NCBI RefSeq assembly: GCF_000224145.3
Contig: NC_020179.2
Coordinates: 2,558,125 to 2,622,124, forward strand
Length of the DNA stretch: 64,000 bases
DNA from: Ciona intestinalis
Taxonomy: Eukaryota > Chordata > Ascidiacea > Phlebobranchia > Cionidae
Direction: 5' to 3'
In this document: one piece after another, positions 49,101 through 61,100 of the stretch
Layout of the letters: every line of letters begins with the position of its first letter
Numbering within the stretch: the first letter of the stretch is position 1
Position numbers and translations under genes: made by a program
Notes under the pieces: model-generated
Told to the model about the DNA's origin: nothing
The model's database searches: none
What the model saw: only the letters and a program-made list of their open reading frames with translations

Positions 49101-52100
49101 CCAATACTTGTATTTATCAACCCCAAAAGTGGTGGAAATCAGGTAAGAAGATATCTCAAATTGTAGCCTAACTTATTTTGTTAAGTAGCAGTACTGGGAG
49201 ATTGATGTATCTGTATCTGATATACCAGAGATTGTATTTTATATTGTATGGTATAAGGCAAGACTGTAAAACTGTATCTTAGAGAAAGCTGTTTACAAGA
49301 CTGTGTCTTATATACTGGTCAGTGGTCATAGCAAGGGATTTTATCTTCATTTACCTTATATATATATATTGTATTTTATAGGCAAGACCTTGACTGTATT
49401 TTAGAGCTAGTTGTATCTTTTAAGCTTGGAAATACTTTATATTATATCTTATGTTTCTTATAACTCTATCCTATATTGGGCTTTTAACGTATTTTTTTAA
49501 ACTGACAATATGTTTACATATTAGAGGTGTGTAAAAAAACAGTTTTTAATAATATTGCTTATGTTATGAATCTAATTTAACACAATGATACTACAGGGTG
49601 CAAAGTTGATGCAATCATTCCAATGGGTAATGAATCCAAGGCAAGTTGTGGATTTGACCAAGGGGGGACCACAAGAGGCGTAAGTTAAACTTTCATGCTC
49701 ATTGGTATGTTACGACTGCTAGACAAATTAGGAAAGTAAAACCTGCAGCATAGGCTTAATTTGTGTGACAGTCAGTGTATTAAACTACAGAAGGAAGTAG
49801 TATTGACTATTGTTCCATTGAAACTGCTTATATTATGAAACTCTATGCTAGTTTTTGGAATAGCACCATTGATGGATAGTGCTTATTATAATAGCACATT
49901 CTGTACTCAAGTATCTACTGCTTTAAATATATAGAAAGTTATATCGAGTATATGGCTGTTGTGTCTTGAAACATAGTGCAAATCGGTATTTCATGAAAAA
50001 AAGTGGATTGATAAGTGATATAGCTAATATAATCTTTACTGTATAAGGACTTATTACTTTTGACATGCCCATTGGTTACTTCTATACATAGCTTAAATAG
50101 ATAAAGAATTTCATTCATTTCAAATATACCTTGGGTGAATACTAACCACAATTCATACATGAATAATTCAAACACATTCGTAAGCACGAAAGATCCTTTT
50201 GTTATTACAATTGTTGCAGCTCCAGGTTCATTCCTTCCTGGCCTTTTTTCTGGTTATCCATCTATAATTTATCATTTTAATCAGCACTTATGTATTTACA
50301 AAGCTATCTTATCACTTCAGGTCTTCAGCTATTTATTTTCTTTACCATAACATGTATCTTTATATATATATACAACAAAAAAGAATATTTTTCATTAAAA
50401 AAAAACAAATGTCAGTGGGCATGAATACACTATTTTTATATTACAAATAAATCAATAAATTGTACAGAAACATCAATTTATTCTTCTATGCTGTGCTATT
50501 TATGCAAAACAATTGATTAGGAAATGGCATTAAGGTATAAAAAAGCCTGATTGTTTAACGTTTTGTAAATTTTAGCAGTTTATACCGTTTCTAAAATTGT
50601 GTGACATTATCCCAGCCCTCTCTAATATAACGCTTATTACTCCAGATTGGAATTGTATAAGAAAGTTCCAAACCTGCGAATACTTGCTTGTGGTGGTGAT
50701 GGTACAGTAGGATGGATTCTATCTGTGTTAGATAAACTAGGCATCTCCAGACCTCCACCAGTTGCTATATTACCACTTGGCACCGGTAATGACTTGTCAA
50801 GGACACTTAACTTTGGCCCTGTAAGTGCTTTCCTATGATAAAGAACTAGTTGATAATATTGTTTTCCATGAACATAAGCATGCATCCTGTTATTTACTCA
50901 AGCGTTTAGTAAATTTAGTTTTGGAGAAGCAGTTCTGCATTAAATGGTATTGCTGTAGCTGTAATTCTACTTATGTTTACAAAAGTTTTAAAGTCACATA
51001 CTGTACTGGTATATCCTTGCCCATCTACTCTGTGTACATAAATTATAAAACCTAAAAATTTGAATATTTCCTCTCAAATAAATGAGGTCTAAGTTAGCTT
51101 ATATTTTTCTTTCAATTTCATATTTTCCTCAAATTAGAACTTTAATATGTTTAACCAAATATTGTTTACTTACTTTAGATTGTATTGTCTGTAGGGTGAA
51201 GCGATCTCGCCTTTTATCTAAAACACCATTTCCCTCTTTTTTATCAATAATCGTGTTTTAACAACTGTTGTTTTACCGTTATCGCCAGTCTTTTGTGTTA
51301 TAAAAAACGTCATTTATTTATTCATATTAACAACATACATAAGCGGCCTGGATGTTGAGGTAATGGCCCAAATTGCACTTAAACCTAGGTCCTAGATAAG
51401 GACCTTACTCACACAGAAAAGTATCTCTATTAACGAGATGTTGTTTCCAGGGATATACAGATGAATCGATTCAGAAGATCATACAAGGAGTGGAGGAAGG
51501 AAGAGTTGTGAAGCTGGATCGATGGAAGCTTCATGTGGAGAGGAATGAATGTGAACAACGAATAAATGAGGAAGAGGTAGGGTGTGTGTCTTCAATATAA
51601 ACAGCATTAGACTTAAGATTAAAACCGGAGTTTACCCATTATCCTGACACCCAGGGTGCTACAACCAATTGGTGACCAATTACTTGGTTGAAATATGCAC
51701 AGGGCAGATTTATACACCTCATGCTCACTGTCGAGGTATAATATGCGTGTTTTTTTTTATACACCAGACTTACAAGGCATATTTATACACTTCATGCTCA
51801 CTGTCGAAGTATAACACGAGTGTTTTCTTGTACACCAGACACACAAGGCGTATTTATACACCTCATGCTTACTGTCGAGGTGTAAGATGGGTGTTTTCCT
51901 ATACATCAGACACAAATAACATATTTATACACCTTATGCTCACTGTCGAGGTATAACATGGGTGTTTTCTTGTTCACCAGACACACATGGTGTGTTCATA
52001 CACCTCATTCTCACATTCATGTTTAATAATTCGCATTATAACATTATAGATACCATGCGAGGAAAGCAAAGCAACGGACAAACCACCGTTAGATGTTGTA

Positions 52101-55100
52101 AACAACTACTTCAGTATTGGATCCGATGCAAAAGTTTCATTAAATTTTCACGAATCACGAGGTAACTTTTATATAATATCTATTTGTTTTTTCAGCTTCA
52201 CAATTTATTACAGTTATTTGACCCTGGGTGTTAGGGTAACAGATGGTACATAAGACACACATGGCGATGGCGAATTTATACACCTTATGCTGACTGTCGA
52301 AGTATAACATGGGTGTTTTTATACAACACACACACATGGTGTATTCCGAGGCCGTGGTGTAGTGGTTAGCGCGCTTGCCTGTCACCCAGAGGTATTGAGT
52401 TCAAGACTCGTCGCTGCTACCATTGTGGGCGTATGTGTCCTTGGGTAAGACACTTAACGGCAATTGCTCCAACCCAATGGTCACTAATGAGTTGTCCTAA
52501 TTATTATCCATTCATAAAAAAAATCAACCCCAAAAAATAATCACCCACAAAGTAACATACATGGTAACTCATAAGCCGGCACGAGGTGATAAACTCGTGT
52601 GATAAAGACTGTCGTTTTCCAGCCACGCAGGGATAAAGTTAGTTTCATTCATTCATACACCTCATGCTTACACTCATGTTTATAGATTCTCATCATCTAT
52701 TAATCATCTATTTTATTTGTTTTTAAGTACACAAATGTTGGTACTTAATAACAGATGTACAGTTGCGTTTAAATTTTAAGCAATAAGTTAAAGCCACATC
52801 ACGAGACCCAAGATTTAAGCCACAACTGGCCCTTTATCTCAATTTTAGGAATAACACATATGTTGGGGATAAAACATATTCCATATACGTTCTAAAGCAG
52901 TATTCTTAAACTGGGGTAAATTTACTCCTGGTAGTAAATTCCTCATATTTAGAGGGTAAATGAGCTACCAATCAAAATTCGCATTAGTTGACGGGACAAA
53001 AAATTGGGTAAATAGTAGTACTGTACCAGACATTAAACAACTCAGTGTCAAAAAGCCAGCGCATCCGTCGCATTAAATATAACTGATGTAATTAGTTGCT
53101 TTTGATTTTTAATAAATAAGTGCCATATTACATATTGGGGTAGATATGATAAGCATCTTTGTTAAAAAGGTAAAGCGTACAAAAAAGTTAGGAACCACTG
53201 TTTTAAAGTATATTATGTTTATGTTTTTAATTTTAATTGTTTTTTTTTGGCACAGAGGCAAAACCAAACAAGTTCAACAGTCGAATTGGAAACAAAATAT
53301 TCTATGCAAAAGCTGGTGTGTCAGAATATTTAACGAGGCAGTCTAAGGATATGTTTAAACATATCACTGTTGTTGTAAGTTTAAAGTATATTGGTATTTC
53401 AAGACTTATTTTCACTGTTATGACGTAGGTACATGTAAAATAGTGCTATAAAAGTATGTTGTTCATTTCACAACTACTCAATTGCTAAAGTCATGGTTAA
53501 TTTATATTATTTATAGTAAATTCCTAGTTAAAATATTTCCAGACTACTTTTTATAGTTTGACGTCAGACCTAACTATAAAAACAAGGTGACTGAGGGAAA
53601 CTGCTTGTATAAAACAGAACACCCATGTTATAATGACTGTTGGTGGCCTTTCACACAAAAAATAAGGTTAAATAAATTACACTATTCATTCATCAAGTAT
53701 ATAATAAAATTTGGTACGCAGCCGGTGCCCAAAAAAATATATTATAAAATTTGGTAAGCAACTGTCCCCTCCCCATTTAAGTATATAATAAAATTTAATA
53801 CGCAACTGCCCAAAACACTGTTTAACTGGCGCCTTAACTACAACAAACATGTTCCTTCGCACAGTGCGATGGAAAGGACATAACTCCAAAGATTCGGGAG
53901 CTGAAGCCAGTATGTATGCTCTTCCTCAATATTAACCGCTACAGTTCGGGCACCACACCATGGGGCCATCCTACTGGGACAGAGTTTCAAGCACAACGAC
54001 ATGATGATAAATTAATTGAAGTTCTGGCGTTTAGCCTTAACCAACTGGTATGCTTTTGTTAAGTGATTTGGTGGTCATATAATTATTGTTTTCTAAGCTA
54101 TTGGGGTTGCTATTACCAGTGTATTAGTCCAGTGGTCACTAATGGGTTGTTCAAACTATCGGCCGCACATAAAAAACAATAAAAAGGTTCACAAAAAACT
54201 CACTTACAAAGTAACATACTTGGTAACTTGCTGGTACCGCCTGTATGAACACCTATGCGAGGGTAAGTTACATTTATATGTTTAGTTAATACCTGCCTCT
54301 AAAAGTGTAGGTAAGGGGTTTTGAGACTTGTTGACGCTACGACAGTGTTTTTGGCATCTGTGTCCTTGGGAAAAACACTTAACGGCTAATGAAACAGAAA
54401 TTTTTCAATCTAGTGCCTCCTAATGGGATAAATTGTCAGCCATACATTAGAAAAAAAGCATAGGGGGAAGAAACAGAACACCATAGTTTCCACATTCGAT
54501 CATTCTTTCACTTTGCAGGGCATGTTATTTGTTGGAGGACATGGGGAACGTTTATGCCAATGCAAGTCAGCTTATATTAAAACTGATAAGACTTTACCAA
54601 TTCAAATAGATGGAGAACCTTGCAGGTGATTTGTTTTTTACATTTTATTTTTATCAGATTTGTTGGTAAACAAAAATAAATTTATTGGAGATGGAAAAAC
54701 CTATTTTGAATTAGATATACTTTTTTATATTTCGCGTGTTATCAAATTGGAATTTTTAAAAGAATGTAATTTTGTTAACGGTAGGGTTTCTTGCCTGTTG
54801 ATTCTGCAGGCTTTTTTAATACCTCCATGTGGCGCCTAATATACCTACTGTGTGTATTGATACACCTTTGCCCATAGTGGTTATATAGGGTACATGGTGT
54901 ATGGCTCTAAAAACAGGCCCCATATAATTTTGAATTTTTACTACATTCTTTAATTGTAGGACCTAATACAAAATATTTCTCAGCAAACAGAAAACACTAA
55001 AAATAACCCATTATTTGTAAAAATCATTTAAATTTTTTGCATTCTTTTATTTTTCACATTTAAATTAAAATTCTTCTTGCAGGTTAAACCCTTCAAATAT

Positions 55101-58100
55101 TCGTATTGAGTTTTTCAACCAAGCCAGTATGGTTTATAAAACAAAGCGGAGACCTTCAGTTAACCCTGAGTAAGTAATCTACTTATACAAATTTAAAAAC
55201 TCAGATATTAACATTTGTGTTCATAATATGGTATCTGATTATTAGTTACAAGACCAAACAATTTTTCAAAATTACAATTGGTCATATCGTGTTCATATAA
55301 CTTGGCAATTATACAGAATATTGTTGAAACAATTCAAAACTGACGCACCTTTTATATTGTATACTATATTTATAATTCACAGTTGACTTTAAACAAGACA
55401 AACATAGTACATTCTTAACTTCACACCTATTCATGCTAATTTCACAACTACTTGTGTTAACTTCACACTTATTCATGTTAACCTCACACTTATTCATGCT
55501 AACCTCACACTTATTCATGCTAACTTCACACCTATTCATTCCACCAAATGCATTAAGGCATCAACAAATCAAGATTCGAGTGAATGCTGTAAGTTCTGCA
55601 CAGTATGATGAATACAGTGGCAGGACTGACAAACTTTGCAACATAGGTAAGCCCCATCTATCATAAACATTATAACAAGTAATATATCACATGTATGTTA
55701 GTATGCCTGGCATAGTGTAATTAAAAAGTGCATTTGCCCCTAGGCAAGAGGGTACAGCTTCAAGGCTAAATGATGCTACCATTTTAAGTATGTTTTGAAG
55801 CTAAACTTACCAGCAATTGCTTTTGCAGTGCCTCGTAATGTCTTGTCTAAATTGTCAGCTATACAGAAAAATTCCACAATAAATAAATACCTACTAAGTT
55901 ACATTGGGGATAATTCGTAAGCAGGCCTTAGGTGTTTAATGGTATTTGTTTTTCCTATTAAAATTTGTAATTGTCACGGCCGAGTATTGCGTTTTATGAG
56001 AAACATATTCCATGCCATTACCTGTCACTAAAAAATTCCACATTATGTTTAAATTAGTTATGACAAAATGAAGTTGTAACATTTCATAAAATGCAGCCAC
56101 TCCACGGTTGGTGACAATTGTCTCAAACAACTCCACATTAAGCAGCGTCAGAAGTTCATGGGAGGCTGTGAACCCAGTAAGATATTTTTATTTCCAGCAA
56201 ACTACTTACATTTTCAATTTGTTTTTTCAGTTTTAAGTGGAAATATTAAATTGAGAATACAAAAACTGACTATTTACTGAGTTATAAAATGCTATAAGGA
56301 AATTGTTAAATTTAACCTTTTATTGGACTATTTATTTAGATTACCTGAAAATTAATGTAAATTATATTTTAAATACATCATTGTCAGCATATACATTATT
56401 AATTCTGTAATACAGTGATAAACGAAGTGTAGTTTTAGCAGTCACGCTTTTATTAGAAACTTTTCTTCGCAATTTTTAACAGTAGCGCGTTTTCCATGAA
56501 TGTCAATATGCTGATAAACAACTTCTTGCACTTTTCTAATTCATTTGATTTTTAATACTGTATTTCAGAATATATTTGATATATTTTTGTATTACGTTAC
56601 ATTTATTTTTGTAGATACATATAGTTTTCATTCTGAAATATATTGACTTGTGTAGCATAGCAGAATATATGTTTTAGTAACATTTTGTTCAATACAGTGC
56701 GAGCGTGGGCCTGGTGTAGCCTCAGAAAAATGGATGTTTTTGGATGGTAAGCAATAAAATTAAATGTATTAAACTTTATTTTGGAGGGAAATTGTTAAAG
56801 TTTACAGTTTATTACGAACCAATAAAGTTTTTTCCCTTATTCTGTGTTTTGTCCTTACAATGTTTTGTCTTTTTTGTAAACTTTGAATTTTTAAATTTAC
56901 ATCACATTTCAGATTTAATTATTGGTAATAGGTCAATTCTGGCCCAAATCTCATGTCCCATCCCATGCCTCACTGTAGGACCCTACTATTGTAAAAATGT
57001 GCATATACAATGTTAAAGTGATGGCCAACTTTGCTCTAAATTGCTGGCATGCCAAACTATCGGGCCTTACCCATAGTGAACAGGACCATTTTTTCAATAC
57101 TATTTTTTTGAATTTCATGTTGAATTGTTTTTTTCAGCGAGTCGACCGGATAAATTATATTTGATCGACCGAACCCAAGAAAACCTTCATCTAATATGTG
57201 ACGTGATTACCACTGATCGTGAGATTTATCTCATGGATATGACGGAAAGCAAAACGAATACCGCCACTGTAAGATATCATACAATAATAGAAAGTACTTC
57301 AAAATTTGGTCTGAATAGTGAAATCTGACCTAAATCACAAGGACAAGGATCTCTCAGACAAAACCTTAAAATTCACACCTTTTCTAGCTATTTTTGGATT
57401 AGATAATTTCATCTCTGAAAAGAACTTGGCTAAATAATTTATTTTTTGAATGTAAAAGCCCTGCTGTAAAACCATTTTTTTCTCATTTTACAAAGTAAAA
57501 TAACATTTTAATATATGTAATGTACAACTCAGCATAGTCAAGTAACATCAGCACAACGGTTGCGTGGTGGTCAAGCTGATAGAAGATCTGTTCAGTTTCG
57601 ATCTCGTATTCATAGTGATTCTGGTGTTGTAAGAGGGTAAGTGAATAGGGGTTGTTGACTTAAGTGACAGCTTCTACTTGACACTTCTGTGGTTTGGTTC
57701 GAGAGATATAATTTATGTTGTTAAGGTCCTACAGTGTGGCCCATCATGGGACTTTGGATGAAAGCCAGAGTTGGCTCGTTACCCTAACATTGTATATGCA
57801 TATTCTATTTTATGGGTGAGGTCCTATAGTGTGGCGAGCCATGGGATTTAGGGTTTAGCCAAGAGTTGGCCCATTACTCTAAATGTAAATTTACTGAAAA
57901 TAATTTAGTCTACAAAAAAGGCAAAACATGTAAGTAGGGATGCACATTACAGAATTTCGAATCCGTGAGATTCGAATCCTTTTGTATTCCAATCTAATTA
58001 CGGGATTCGGTATTCTGTTTAATGACGTCATCACACGTCATCTCATAAACTGTATTAACAATTTTTGAAACCTAATAATTTTGAAAAAAAATATTTTTGT

Positions 58101-61100
58101 GTTTGTGGGACTTTCGAAAGTAAACGTTTTGCAACGTCTTTTCATAGCCTGCTATACGTTTCGTGACGCAAAATTTACCCAATAGTACAATTTTTGATCA
58201 TTTTACAGCTCATGACCCAACAGGGCTACTATGAAAGAGTCAATAAACTGACTTATGTGGGTAAAATTATTTTTTTTATAAATATAAAAAGATTCGAAAT
58301 TCTAGATTCGGGATTCTAGATTCGAAATAAAGTATTCTAGGATATCCTAGAATACCTAATTATTCTGTAATGTGCATCCTTACTAACATTAGTTTTAATA
58401 TAGTAGAAATATTTCAAAGGGATTTAAGCTTCAGCATTCTGAAATAAAAACTAAAAAATATTTTATTTTCCAGTTCAATAGATTCTGTAGCCAGCGACAT
58501 GTCCCAGGTATTTTTAAAATTTTTTCTTATTTTTTTAATTTTGATTAAATTTGGTATTAAATTTAAGTGTTATATAAAATTGCAAGACGCATGATTCTCC
58601 ACAATTTTAGAATTCCAAAGTAAAAATTTCTGTCATTTTTTACGTTTTAAACCAGCAGTTTTATTTCGTATTTTTCACAAATTTATACTTAAAGTTTTTT
58701 TTTCAATTTTTTGTTTTTTTTTTCAATTTTTTGTGTAATGCTCAATTCCGTATAATTTTAGAATCCCAAAGTAAATTTTTTATGATTTTTGAATTTAAAC
58801 CAGCAGTTTTCTGTTATCAATTTTTTACAAATCTTTATGTATATGATTTTTTTCAAGTCATTGCAAGATGTACGATCCTCCACTAATGATGCAAACGATT
58901 CCGAAACATTGGACTCTCGATCCCTGGATGTTGTATTCGAGAGCAATTTTGAGGATGCAGAGAAACCAAAACCTCATCATCTAGACAAGTCATCCTCAGA
59001 AGAAAAAGTGAGGATAGATCCAGAGGAAGACTTGACTCTTGAGGATTTAGAGGAAATTACGAACCTCGGCGAAGATGGCTTAACAATGCCACCTTGTGGG
59101 AGTAATGTGGCCAAAGTAGACTCAGAGCAGCCGAACTCTAACAACTCATCCCCGTTAATACGTCAGGTAAAAAACTTTCTGATTGATTTGTGTTTCTTAT
59201 ATTCTAATTGTTAAGGTTCATTTAGGCTGAAGTTGACTCATTACCCCAACATTGTATGTGCACATTGTATTCTATATGGGTGAAGTCCTACAGCATGATA
59301 CATTGTTGGTCCATTAGCTGTTTCCTAATTATATAACTATATCTTATTCTAACCAAAACATTGTTGACCAATTTAGGTGATTCAGTTTTTTTAGCTAATG
59401 TTAAGTTTTCTGTTTGATTGACAGGTTGTTAGAGTGTTTGATTGACAAATTGATAGTTTTGTGTTTGATTGACACTTTAATAGTTTTGTGTTTGAATGCC
59501 AGGTTGTTAGTTTTGTGTTTGATTGACAGTTTAATAGTTTTGTGTTTGATTGACAAGGTTTTTTATGTTTGATTGACAGGTTGATTTTTTTGTGTTTGAT
59601 TGACAGGCTGATAGTTTTATCTTTGATTGACAGGTTGCACAGTGTGAGACTGACTCCTCCTACTCAACGTCGAGCAACGAATATCTGATCACGGACGACA
59701 ACATCGATACGACAGTGGCTCGACATAAATCAGTGATGACTCAGCGATCTGGGCCCCGGAAGAAACTGCTTCGTCCGTGTCACTCCAACCCGCCACCTAA
59801 TGGTGGGGTTTTGCTCGGAGATTTTATAAAGTAAGTGATGAGATTTATTTTTATAAAAGTTTAATTTTCAAAAGAATGCTTTAGGTTTTTAAATTTGTTA
59901 AAGTAGGCGACCAAAATGAATTTCATTTTCATTATTTTACGTGTGCAGCTAGATTTTATAAAGTAACATTTCTATTCCAATAAACTGAAACTCTAGCCCT
60001 TCAAAATTAAAGTAACCGTTACCAACTATTTTTGACCATTTCGTTACATTTTTCTTGACCCCTAACAACTTTTTTTTCATTTACAGTCAAAGAGATGGTA
60101 GCCCTAAAGGGAAAGTCCCCATTAGGAGAAGCTCTAGTTCTGGTTCAAAAAGGGAAGAAACGTCATCAACGTGAGATGACATTAATTAATATTTATATAA
60201 GAAATTAATCTCTATCTCTATATATAGTAGGGTGAGAAAAGATGAGACACCTTTTCATTCTATTTTCCCATCCCATTTGGTAGTAAACAAAGAACATTTA
60301 AAGAATTAAAAAACTGTATCCTCACGACCCCCATAGACCATTGTTAATTGTTTAAAACGCGATCCGGATATTTGGATATTATGTGCTAAAGGTGTCCCGT
60401 TTCCCCCCACTTGGCAATACTTCAAGTAATGTGTAACTTTCATGCCTATATTTAGGGCCATATTTATATTAACATGCAGGTATTTCGCTAATATTTTACA
60501 GATATTAAAAATTTATTTTTGTATAGTTTAAATATTAGTAACCTTCAAATTAAAAATTTTTTGTTCACAAAAAAATGTTGTGCAATTACTTAATAATATT
60601 TCTTTTTTATTATACAGAGAAAACCCCGTTCTTCTGAGTAATTTTGTTAAGGGTTTAAGATTCAACAACAACCAATCGAATAATGTAAGTTGATAGCACA
60701 TTTTACTATGTTTGAAAATTGGTATAAAAGCCATATAGGCATTGTATGGTGGTGGGATGGAAGAAAATGGGACACCTTTTCATTCTATTTTTTGTCCCAT
60801 TTGGTGGTAAAAAACAAACTTTCAAAGATTTATAAAACCCTATCCTCACGACTCACATAGACCATTGTTAATTGTTTAAAACACAATCAGGATATTTGGA
60901 ATTTATGTGCTAAAGGTGTCCCATCTTCCCCCACCCTACTATATGTTAATCTATTTAATTTGGGTGAGGTCCTTGTTTTAAAACGAGAGAGACTTTGCTT
61001 GTTACCCCATCAAGACGAGAGAGATTTTGCTTGTTACCCCATCAGCCAAAATGCTTTTTGTACCTAAAAGGAGAACCTTTCAGATACAATAATACTTCAT

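Larger units (their letters stand above)
52050..57268 (+). other. DGKI/DGKZ-like: DAGK accessory domain and following conserved exons
   Basis: The exons from 52050-52161 to 55083-55169 encode the accessory half of the kinase: [45 protein letters not shown] and GGHGERL, ending with VYKTKRRPS. Exons 55558 to 57268 encode the less conserved linker and a second conserved block ([19 protein letters not shown]), which matches the segment before the ankyrin region of DGK zeta. Confidence 0.85.

Noticed and set aside
55309..55666. Open frames across the 55430 minisatellite on both strands
   Set aside because: The openness comes from the 21-bp unit being a multiple of three. Only 55558-55646 fits the kinase frame.
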